Below, piece by piece: positions 1 through 7,501 of a stretch of DNA of 64,000 bases (position 1 is its first letter; each line of letters begins with the position of its first letter). Where the stretch lies: assembly GCA_038134485.1 (NCBI GenBank), contig JAYPVG010000014.1:7259-71258 (forward strand), written 5' to 3'. The notes beneath the pieces were generated by a model. The model was not told the origin of the DNA and did not search any database. It worked only from the letters and a program-made list of their open reading frames with translations. Source of the DNA: NORP240 sp038134485 (lineage in GTDB: Bacteria > Pseudomonadota > Gammaproteobacteria > Pseudomonadales > Pseudohongiellaceae). The position numbers and the translations under genes are program-made.

Positions 1-1567
1 CACCGAGATTTTTGTACCACAGTAGCTCCCCCGTGCGGGCATCCAGGATATGGAAATACCCTTCTCGACCCCCGGTTAACAGTAAATCCGAAGCTGTCGT
101 CAACATGCCACTGTCACTTACATCAAACTGTTCAAACTCCCAGACTTCTTCCCCGGTTTGAGGATCCATTGCCTTGAGTGATGCATGTCCTACTTCATCG
201 GTCCAGTTATTTATCGGATTTGTGCGACCGATCCCTATGGTAGGAGCACCCTGCACCGGCGCCAGGACCGAAAATCCGCCTCCGAGGAAGGCCCTGCCGG
301 GTTCATACTCAGCCTCTTCGGCTCGGTAAATAGTTGCGTAATCTTCCCAGGCACTGAAATAAAACAGCCCGGTACGTGGACTGAAAGAAGGTGGATACCA
401 ATTCGTGCCGCCCTGATTACCCGGATATGTCGGCATACCCTCTGGTTGTGGCGTTGGAATGGGTCTCCCGTTCTCATCGAGCCCGCTGGACCAATTTACC
501 CGGACATAGGGCTTACCAACCAGAAACTCTCCATCCGTCCGATCGAGGACGTAGAAGTATCCGTTGCGGTTCGCCCACATCATGACCTTACGCGCTTCAC
601 CTTGCCAGTCAATATCGGCTAGCACCGGCACCTGCACCGAATCATAGTCGTAGCCGTCGTTGGGCGTGAATTGAAAGTACCATTCCAGTTCGCCCGTATC
701 CGCGTTCAGTGCAATTACCGAATCTGAATACAGGTTATCGCCGGGCCGCTGCCCGGCATTCCAGTCGGGACCCGGATTGCCTACTCCCCAGTAGGTGAGA
801 TTAAGTTCCGGGTCGAAGGACCCAGTAATCCATACGGGCGCTCCGCCATGTTGCCAGTCATCGCCCTCCCATGAGTCATGGCCCGGCTCGCCAGGCGCGG
901 GAATTGTGTAAGTTTTCCAGGCTTGTTCTCCGGTTACAGCATCAAACGCAGCGACGTAACCACGAATGCCAAATTCGCCGCCACCTACTCCCACCATGAT
1001 TTTGTCCTTGACCGCCAGCGGCGCCATCGTGACCGAATAGGCCAGATCGACCTCACCTACCTCCACGTTCCAGAGCACCTGTCCATTGATACGGTCGAGC
1101 GCCACGAGGCGAGCATCCAGGGTGCCCATATAAACACGATCGTCCAGTATCGCCACGCCGCGATTGTTGGCGCCGCAGCAGACCCTGGCGTTCTCAGCAG
1201 GCGTGTGTCTGTATTTCCAGAATACCCGACCGGTCACGGCATCTATTGCCATGACACTGTTGGGTCGTTCGGTGACATACATGATGCCGTCCACCACCAG
1301 CGGATTACTTTGCCACGCACCAAAGACCTGGTTGGGCAGCATCCAACGTAGCTCCAGGTCGCCCACATTTTCTCGAGTGATCTGTTCCAGACGACTGTGA
1401 CGCTGACTCAGATAGCCACCGTTGTAGGTCATCCAGTTTTGCGGCTCGCTGTCGGCATTGAGAATGCGCTCAAACGGCACCTGGGCTACCGCCGCCCCCG
1501 ATGAAAGCAGAAGGAACGACAGTCCCAGACTGAAAACTTGCGTGAAAATAAAATTTTTAGTCATCAT
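1..1567 (-). CDS. PQQ-dependent alcohol dehydrogenase, C-terminus beyond window
   Basis: Periplasmic quinoprotein that oxidises a primary alcohol and passes electrons to a cytochrome c. Translated by hand from the minus strand: signal peptide of about 29 residues ending AVAQ, then the beta-propeller. Visible family marks are the vicinal disulfide Cys130-Cys131 (bases 1175-1180, context VCCGANN) that stacks on PQQ, a WEGDDWQHGG stretch, and the catalytic region PNDGYDYDSVQ. Asp307 is the expected catalytic base; Asp309 two residues later (DYD, bases 641-649) is the extra acid associated with lanthanide-dependent members. About 520 residues are present; the frame is open at base 1. The ATG at 1565-1567 overlaps the TGA of the upstream cytochrome gene (ATGA), implying translational coupling. 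Family is confident; substrate and metal are inferred. Confidence 0.93.
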   Translation of the reverse strand, partial: MMTKNFIFTQVFSLGLSFLLLSSGAAVAQVPFERILNADSEPQNWMTYNGGYLSQRHSRLEQITRENVGDLELRWMLPNQVFGAWQSNPLVVDGIMYVTERPNSVMAIDAVTGRVFWKYRHTPAENARVCCGANNRGVAILDDRVYMGTLDARLVALDRINGQVLWNVEVGEVDLAYSVTMAPLAVKDKIMVGVGGGEFGIRGYVAAFDAVTGEQAWKTYTIPAPGEPGHDSWEGDDWQHGGAPVWITGSFDPELNLTYWGVGNPGPDWNAGQRPGDNLYSDSVIALNADTGELEWYFQFTPNDGYDYDSVQVPVLADIDWQGEARKVMMWANRNGYFYVLDRTDGEFLVGKPYVRVNWSSGLDENGRPIPTPQPEGMPTYPGNQGGTNWYPPSFSPRTGLFYFSAWEDYATIYRAEEAEYEPGRAFLGGGFSVLAPVQGAPTIGIGRTNPINNWTDEVGHASLKAMDPQTGEEVWEFEQFDVSDSGMLTTASDLLLTGGREGYFHILDARTGELLWYKNLG

Positions 1568-2343
1568 TGACCTCGCAATGTGAGCAGATAGCCAACCAGG
1601 TCGGCCACTTCCTCACTCGAGAAAGTCGTGGGCCTGTGTGTTGGAGTAGAACTGAGTTCGTAGCGAACCAGGTCGGCTTTGATTAGCGAACGCAGTCGCT
1701 CCTGGGAATCTATTACCTGAACCGTATAGGTATCCTCATTAAGGCGGCGACCGGTAATCACCTCTTCATCCCGAGTCACGATTCGTACCGCTCGGTTAAT
1801 CGGCAGCAGGGCATTTTCTGGATCCAATAGGGAACGTTGCAATGCCGCTGGCGTTCTAACGGCGCCAATTTCACTGAGATCCGGCGCTGTTCGTGGTCCA
1901 TCTCCGTTCACACGATGGCAATCGGCACAATTTCCGGCACCGCGAAATAGCGACTGACCGCGAAGCGGATCTCCGATCCTGACCGCCACCCCATCAGGGT
2001 CAAACCCTGCTCTGATATAAGCTATTACGCCATCCAGTTCAGTCTGGCTGAGACCAAAGGCCGGCATTCGACCTTCCGCGGCACCCCCGGAGATAACGCG
2101 TCTCAGGTCTTCGTCGGAGTTGGCGTTTCGAAAAACTCCACGTCGCAGGTTGATTCCGTCTACAGTATCACCATTGGGGCCATGGCAAAGGGCGCATTGT
2201 TGCGAATAAACGCGGGACCCAGCCTCGATCGCGGCACTGGTGTACTGGTGATCACCCAGTTCCTGGGCAACAAGCTGCCCGCCCAGATTCAAAAACAACA
2301 GCCAGGCACCGAAACGGACCTTGTTGCGTATGTTGATCATCAT
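1564..2343 (-). CDS. di-haem c-type cytochrome, partner of the PQQ dehydrogenase
   Basis: Exported electron carrier of 259 residues, first gene of the pair. A signal peptide ends near LVAQ (residue 27). Two haem sites are visible: CALCH at 50-54 and CADCH at 139-143. The first domain has a Met candidate axial ligand in GRMPAF (about 93). The second domain resembles the planctomycete/verrucomicrobial putative haem-binding type (TAPDLSEIG, LLDPENA, ending in DLVGYLLTL). Where that type normally has a Met-Pro, this protein reads THRPTTF, so the second haem may lack a Met ligand. Four-base overlap with the dehydrogenase supports its role as that enzyme's direct electron acceptor. Confidence 0.88.
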   Translation of the reverse strand: MMINIRNKVRFGAWLLFLNLGGQLVAQELGDHQYTSAAIEAGSRVYSQQCALCHGPNGDTVDGINLRRGVFRNANSDEDLRRVISGGAAEGRMPAFGLSQTELDGVIAYIRAGFDPDGVAVRIGDPLRGQSLFRGAGNCADCHRVNGDGPRTAPDLSEIGAVRTPAALQRSLLDPENALLPINRAVRIVTRDEEVITGRRLNEDTYTVQVIDSQERLRSLIKADLVRYELSSTPTHRPTTFSSEEVADLVGYLLTLRGQ

Positions 2344-2403
2344 TAACCCTTCCAGATTACCAGTTTCAATTTTTCGGGCACAGGCCGGGAGAATAATCGC
2401 TTA

Positions 2404-2419
2404 TTGCCGTCTACGGCAA
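2404..2419. repeat. perfect 7-2-7 inverted repeat
   Basis: TTGCCGT, two bases, ACGGCAA, in the 138-base gap between lptG and the cytochrome gene. It lies about 60 bases upstream of the cytochrome start and 62 bases downstream of the lptG stop (both genes on the minus strand). No T-run follows on that strand, so an operator for the alcohol-oxidation pair is as likely as a terminator. No regulator is identified. Confidence 0.4.
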
Positions 2420-2481
2420 GCCGCAGGAACTTAATCGGGTTAATGGCAGGAGACGAGACTTGGAATCATAAACTGGGGTGG

Positions 2482-3552
2482 TTAACGCACCCGCCGTATG
2501 AGTAAAACACCCAGCACAAAGCAAACAATTATAGGAAACATAACTGCGAGAACGGGGCTAAAACCATAAAGGAGACTTGCCGGTTCCAGCAGCCGCTGAA
2601 CAATGGTGAAACCCAGGCCAATAAATATCGCTACGAATATTCGAAATCCCATGGTCGCTTCCCGCAGCGGACCAAATATAAATGAGATCGCCAGCAGCAC
2701 AAGGGCTCCGGTCGCAGCCGGCTGTAACAGTTTTTTCCAGAACGCCAGGTAATAGCTGCCAGCTTCCAGGCCTTCCTCCCTGAAGTAGGCGGCAAATCTG
2801 AACAAACCGGAAATTGACTGGCGCTGGGGATCTACCAGTAATACGCTCAATAATTGTGGTGAAAGATCTATATTCCAGTCCAACTGAAGATAAGAGCGCA
2901 GTGCAATGTTATCGCCCTCAAACACCGTTTCCACTACGTCGTAAAGCCGCCAGTAACCCGGCTCCGCGACAAATTGTCCGTTCGCGGCGAAGCTGCTGGA
3001 AACCAGCCGGCGCTGATTGTCCAGCAGGTATCGCGTCACGCCTATGAGTTCCTCCCCGCCAGGAATAATGGCGTTAATATGGATATATTCATTCCCTATG
3101 CGCTGCCAGGTTCCTGTACTACCGCCGAGAGCCTGCTCACCGCTCAGAAGAACAGCCTTGTCGCTTTGCGCCTGCTGTTCAAGTCGCGGCGCAACGAATT
3201 CCCCCAGCAACAGGCTCAACGCCATCACCAGCAACGTGGGCTTCATCGCAGACCATACAACCCGCCATGAATTGACACCTGCAGTCTGGATCACTACCAG
3301 TTCATTGTGTGATGCGAGAATTCCCATGCCTATCAGTGCACCACCCAGGGCCGTGAACGGTAACAGCTCATAGATTGCAGTTGGCGTAGTCAGCAGAACG
3401 TAGTACAGCGCAGAGAACGACGTATAGTTTTCATCGGTGACCCCAAGCTCGTCGGCCAGCGAAAACACCAAATCCACGCTGGTGGTCAACGCCATTACCA
3501 CCAGCATCGCGGCCAACACGGTTTTTCCGATATGGCGATCAATTTTGTGCAT
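2482..3552 (-). CDS. lptG: LPS export ABC transporter permease LptG
   Basis: One of the two inner-membrane permeases of the LptB2FGC machine that extracts lipopolysaccharide and passes it to the periplasmic Lpt bridge. 356 residues, the family's usual size. One transmembrane segment at the N-terminus (about 13-33), two more around 60-120, a large periplasmic beta-jellyroll region in the middle, and three helices at the C-terminus ending in LLIRRVR. It follows lptF with a 29-base gap, the standard gammaproteobacterial order. ATG start. Confidence 0.95.
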   Translation of the reverse strand: MHKIDRHIGKTVLAAMLVVMALTTSVDLVFSLADELGVTDENYTSFSALYYVLLTTPTAIYELLPFTALGGALIGMGILASHNELVVIQTAGVNSWRVVWSAMKPTLLVMALSLLLGEFVAPRLEQQAQSDKAVLLSGEQALGGSTGTWQRIGNEYIHINAIIPGGEELIGVTRYLLDNQRRLVSSSFAANGQFVAEPGYWRLYDVVETVFEGDNIALRSYLQLDWNIDLSPQLLSVLLVDPQRQSISGLFRFAAYFREEGLEAGSYYLAFWKKLLQPAATGALVLLAISFIFGPLREATMGFRIFVAIFIGLGFTIVQRLLEPASLLYGFSPVLAVMFPIIVCFVLGVLLIRRVR

Positions 3553-3581
3553 TAGCTCCCTGCTCCCCCGCCCCTACCGAA

Positions 3582-4652
3582 TTAAAAATCCTGGTATAAA
3601 AGCCAGCCAACCAGAAGAAAAACGCCGTGAACCCACCACAGGCCAAGAACCGGCGATAGCCTCCCGTCCGCTAACTGTTCGCGACAAAGCTGTAACAGCA
3701 TGAAATAAAGGGCGTAGACAAGGGCAGCGGGAACCAGTTTGCTAAATCGCCCCTGACGCGGATTGACCTTGCTCAACGGGACCGCCATCAAACTCATGAT
3801 GGGAATAATCAGTACAGCCGAGATACGCCACTGTAATTCGGCCTGGTATTCCGGCTCTGCAACGCCCAGCAACTCGCCGGTGCGCAGCGCTTCTTTTTCA
3901 TCAACCTCCTCCAAGCCGGTGGGCTCAGGCAACAGGATGGCCTGTGCATCAAACTGACCGATTGTGAATTCTGCCGAGCCCGGCTGCCCTTGATATTGCA
4001 GTACGTTTTCCAGGCGCATAAAACGTGCGCCGCTTACCGCATCAATTTCAGGGCGCGCTGTTTCGGAGATTATTACCCTAATCCCGGTACGCGCGCCGCG
4101 CCCTTCCGTAGTTGAGACGACAAAGACGTTTTCCAGCTGTCGGCCGCCAGTAATTCCTGTAATGCGTTCGGCATAAGTAATTCTTCCCCCTTCGTCGAAC
4201 TCCTGAAACTGGCCGGCAGTCATCAGATCCACTTCTGTCAATTGATCCTGTCGCTGCAACAACCGCTCGGTATTGCGTATTCCCCAGGGTGCCAGCAAAA
4301 GGCTCAGAATCGCTACCAGTATGACCACCAGCAAAGAGCTCGCAAGCGTGAATGCCAGCAGGCGCCTGCGGCTCAACCCGCTGGCAATCAGCACCGTCAT
4401 TTCGTTTTCCGCGTACATACGTCCATAAGCAAGCAGAATGGCTAGAAACAGCGCCAACGGCAAAATGACCAGCAAAAAATCAGGAAGGCGATAAAACATT
4501 AGCAACAACAGCACATCCGATGCCATTTTGCCGGCTACAGCTTCCCCTAAATACAGAATAAAACGATTTTGCAACCCTACCACCAGCAGGATGAGGGTTA
4601 CGGCCGCGGTAGCGACCAGGATTTGCTTGCTGAGGTATCGGAATATGATCAC
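3582..4652 (-). CDS. lptF: LPS export ABC transporter permease LptF
   Basis: Partner permease of LptG in lipopolysaccharide export. 356 residues. The N-terminus MIIFRYLSKQIL matches the family start and is read from a GTG codon at 4650-4652. Six predicted membrane helices flank a periplasmic domain (about 125-255). The SGLSRRRLLAF stretch near 90-100 is the cytoplasmic coupling region that contacts LptB. The gene diverges from pepA as in many gammaproteobacteria, except that a thioesterase gene sits between them. Confidence 0.95.
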   Translation of the reverse strand: MIIFRYLSKQILVATAAVTLILLVVGLQNRFILYLGEAVAGKMASDVLLLLMFYRLPDFLLVILPLALFLAILLAYGRMYAENEMTVLIASGLSRRRLLAFTLASSLLVVILVAILSLLLAPWGIRNTERLLQRQDQLTEVDLMTAGQFQEFDEGGRITYAERITGITGGRQLENVFVVSTTEGRGARTGIRVIISETARPEIDAVSGARFMRLENVLQYQGQPGSAEFTIGQFDAQAILLPEPTGLEEVDEKEALRTGELLGVAEPEYQAELQWRISAVLIIPIMSLMAVPLSKVNPRQGRFSKLVPAALVYALYFMLLQLCREQLADGRLSPVLGLWWVHGVFLLVGWLLYQDF

Positions 4653-4710
4653 GCTAGTGCTCGAACCGAACTGCGAACCCGGAGATTCTGGCTAGCGGAC
4701 CTGTACCAGC

Positions 4711-5154
4711 TTACGCGACCTGTGAGGCAGGTTTTTCGAGTAGCGACTGGAAAGCGCCGGGCAATTCCGCCAACTTGTGATTGTCAAAATCAAAAAATAC
4801 CACGCCCACGTTGGCAATGCACACAACTGTATCAAGCGCTCGGTTAGTGACTTGAAATCCGATGTCCAATCCATACTTGTTAAACTTGGCGACACCTACA
4901 TCAACAGTGAGCACATCATTGGCAAAAGATTCTGAACGGAAATCGATTGCCAGATCAGTGACCACCATCCCCAGACCATAAATATTGGATTCGGTGAATC
5001 CCAGGTCAGCCAGAAATTGCAGTCTTGATTCATGGATGAGATTGATCATTGCGACACTGTCCATGTGGCGCGCGTAATTCAGATCACTGATCCCGACAGT
5101 CCGTTCCATGCTGTACCGAAAGGTTTCTGGGGGAGTTAACTTCACTCGTTGCAT
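4711..5154 (-). CDS. acyl-CoA thioesterase, hotdog fold (4HBT/YbgC-like)
   Basis: Predicted to hydrolyse a short acyl-CoA or aromatic acyl-CoA. About 147 residues from the ATG at 5154, which has GGAG about seven bases upstream; a GTG at 5172 would add six residues and is less likely. The sequence has the hotdog pattern: R-(Y/T)-V-G-I-S-D-L-N-Y-A-R-H-M-D around residues 18-35 (Asp as the expected catalytic residue), a long central helix, then strands ending VVFFDFDNHKL. It lies 58 bases upstream of lptF on the same strand, so it may head the lptFG transcript. Specific substrate unknown. Confidence 0.8.
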   Translation of the reverse strand: MQRVKLTPPETFRYSMERTVGISDLNYARHMDSVAMINLIHESRLQFLADLGFTESNIYGLGMVVTDLAIDFRSESFANDVLTVDVGVAKFNKYGLDIGFQVTNRALDTVVCIANVGVVFFDFDNHKLAELPGAFQSLLEKPASQVA

Positions 5155-5374
5155 ACCGTCTCCGCTGCTCACGTGCCTAATTTTGTTGACTGGCTGATCG
5201 CCATATTGGTTTTTATTTTAGTAACTGCCTGATGTCAGACAACGGGGATCAGCATTGGTTCATCGGTGTGCCGATAATTTCAGCATCGTTGTTAAAAAGC
5301 GCGGATTCTATCAGCCTTGAATCCGAATTTTCCAGTGCGAATCTTGCAATTTACCGGATTGACTCGACCCAGTG

Positions 5375-5403
5375 TTGCTTAACTCATTGTTTAAAACTAG
5401 GAT
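5375..5403 (+). promoter_or_regulatory. possible sigma-70 promoter of pepA-holC-valS
   Basis: TTGCTT at 5375-5380, a 17-base spacer, and TAGGAT at 5398-5403, about 40 bases before the pepA ATG. Found by eye only; both boxes deviate from consensus. Confidence 0.4.
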
Positions 5404-5443
5404 TACCGTCTTTCCAATACAACCACAGGTACCTGCACTCTCC

Positions 5444-6934
5444 ATGAAGTACTCGATAAGCGCATCCCAACCAGCCAACATAAAAACCGACTGCCTGATA
5501 GTGCCGGTGCTGGCGAAAGACATTCTTACTGAATCCGGCAAACAACTCGACAGTTCCTGCAACAAACTACTGAGCCAGTTACTGCGCAGCGGCGATCTGT
5601 CAGAACCGGCAGGCAGCACTTTAGTGCTGCACAACCCGGCCGGAGCGCGTTCTCGTCGCATCCTGCTGGTCCGCAGTGGGGCCAGCGAAAATCTTGATGG
5701 CAAAGCTTTTCGAAAGTTCATACAGGCCTCGAGCAAGGCGCTTGATGCTCTGGCAGTAGGCAGCGCGCATTTGCTAGTCGATTCGCTAGACATCAAGGAC
5801 CGGACTGGCAGCTGGTTAGTCAGTCAGGCAGTTCAGGAGCTGGAGACCTGCGCCTATAGCTACGATCGCACCAAAAGCAAGAAATCCAGAAAGTCCGGAT
5901 TGAAAGAAATAGGCTTTTCCCTGCCTGCGGATTGTTCGCGGGCCCAAGCCAACGAAGCTATCAAGCTCGGCAACGCGGTGAGCAGCGGCATCAACATCGC
6001 CAGGGAGCTTGGCAACCTGCCCGGCAATATCTGCACACCAACTTTCCTGGCAGACGAATGCAAAAAGCTGGCATCGCGCTACCCTGCCATCAAGACCCAG
6101 ATTCTGGGCGAGAAACAGATGCAACGGCTCGGAATGGGATCTCTGCTTTCCGTCAGTGCCGGCTCTGCTGAGGAAGCCAAATTGATCGTAATGCAATACC
6201 AGGGCAGCACAAAATCCGGAAGCAAACCATTTGCGCTGGTAGGTAAAGGGGTCACCTTCGATACGGGCGGCATCAGTCTAAAACCAGGTGCCGCAATGGA
6301 TGAGATGAAATTTGACATGTGCGGCGCAGCAAGTGTAGTTGGAGTGATGAACAGCATTGCGCAGCTGAAATTGCCAATCAACGTCGTCGGTATTATCCCA
6401 AGTGTGGAAAACATGCCAGGCAGCAGGGCAACCAAACCGGGCGATGTAGTTACGAGTATGTCGGGCAAAACCATAGAAATTCTCAATACCGATGCAGAAG
6501 GCAGATTGATCCTTTGCGACGCTCTGACCTACGCAGAGCGGTTCAAACCTCGATCAGTTATAGATATCGCCACTCTTACCGGCGCCGCGGTTGCAACATT
6601 CGGTAATGTCGTGACAGCCCTGATGGCAAATGACCAGAACCTGGCAGATGAATTGCTGGACTGCGGACAGCAAAGTCTGGACCCCGTCTGGCAACTACCT
6701 CTCTGGGACGAGTACCAGCCGCTCTTGGACAGCAATTTTGCCGACCTTGCCAATATAGGTGGGCCGCGGGCAGGCACAATAACTGCCGCCTGTTTCCTGT
6801 CCCGCTTTAGCGAAAAATTTAAATGGGCGCATCTGGACATCGCCGGCAGCGCCTGGAATTCCGGCAAGGAAAAGGGCGCGACCGGTCGACCGGTTGCATT
6901 GCTCATGGACTATCTTCGCAAGCAAAAAGCCTGA
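5444..6934 (+). CDS. pepA: leucyl aminopeptidase, M17 family (PepA)
   Basis: Cytosolic di-metal aminopeptidase that removes N-terminal residues from peptides; E. coli PepA also binds DNA as an XerCD accessory factor. 496 residues from the ATG at 5444 (MKYSISAS), matching the family length; the frame is open upstream but those residues do not fit the family. The N-terminal macro-like domain runs to about 160, then the catalytic domain with GKGVTFDTGG (metal-binding Lys and Asp near 265) and the M17 signature NTDAEGRL (near 350). Followed five bases later by holC and then valS, the same order as E. coli. Confidence 0.96.
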   Translation: MKYSISASQPANIKTDCLIVPVLAKDILTESGKQLDSSCNKLLSQLLRSGDLSEPAGSTLVLHNPAGARSRRILLVRSGASENLDGKAFRKFIQASSKALDALAVGSAHLLVDSLDIKDRTGSWLVSQAVQELETCAYSYDRTKSKKSRKSGLKEIGFSLPADCSRAQANEAIKLGNAVSSGINIARELGNLPGNICTPTFLADECKKLASRYPAIKTQILGEKQMQRLGMGSLLSVSAGSAEEAKLIVMQYQGSTKSGSKPFALVGKGVTFDTGGISLKPGAAMDEMKFDMCGAASVVGVMNSIAQLKLPINVVGIIPSVENMPGSRATKPGDVVTSMSGKTIEILNTDAEGRLILCDALTYAERFKPRSVIDIATLTGAAVATFGNVVTALMANDQNLADELLDCGQQSLDPVWQLPLWDEYQPLLDSNFADLANIGGPRAGTITAACFLSRFSEKFKWAHLDIAGSAWNSGKEKGATGRPVALLMDYLRKQKA

Positions 6935-6939
6935 TCCCC

Positions 6940-7404
6940 GTGAGGGCGCCCAAAATCAGCTTCTATCCGCTCGAGCACGGTGATCTTGAGGATGCGCTGC
7001 AGTTTGCCTGTCGTCTGACGGAAAAGGCGGTGCAACTCGGACATGCGGTCCATTTGCTGGTAAGAACTCAAGAGCACGCCCGGAAACTGGACGAATTGTT
7101 GTGGCAATTCCGCGCAGACAGCTTTATTCCTCATCAAATACTGCCGCTTACGCAAAACGAATGTCAGCAGAACTGCGCAGTTACCCTCGGAACTCAGGAA
7201 CACCTGCCCTCGAATTGCGAGATTCTGGTTAATCTTGGCTCCGAGGTGTGGACCCACTATCAAGAGTTCGAAGATGTTCGCGAAATCGTAGCGGCGGAAG
7301 AAAAAGAGCGCCAACTGGGCCGGCAGCGCTATCGTCACTATCAGGATGCAGGTTGTCCACTGGAAACCAAGCGGCTTGCCACCGGCAACAAAATTCGCTC
7401 CTGA
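6940..7404 (+). CDS. holC: DNA polymerase III chi subunit (HolC)
   Basis: Chi subunit of the clamp-loader complex, which bridges the replisome to single-strand binding protein. About 154 residues from a GTG at 6940, five bases after the pepA stop; the N-terminus MRAPKISFYPLEH has the family pattern (K-x-x-F-Y-x-L). The residues VHLLVRTQEHARKLDELLW and SFIPHQI are typical of the family. The open frame extends back into pepA, but that part is out-of-frame pepA sequence. Usual length is near 147. Confidence 0.88.
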   Translation: MRAPKISFYPLEHGDLEDALQFACRLTEKAVQLGHAVHLLVRTQEHARKLDELLWQFRADSFIPHQILPLTQNECQQNCAVTLGTQEHLPSNCEILVNLGSEVWTHYQEFEDVREIVAAEEKERQLGRQRYRHYQDAGCPLETKRLATGNKIRS

Positions 7405-7501
7405 CAATCCAATCCCTCACTGACGAGTCGGTGCAGAAAGGGCCAATCGCGCCAGGTTGCTGTATACTTGCGCCATTTCTGCAGACAGTACAATGTTTTC
7501 G

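Noticed and set aside
7463..7468. TATACT as a promoter of valS
   Set aside because: No -35 at the right distance and it lies between cotranscribed genes; not supported.
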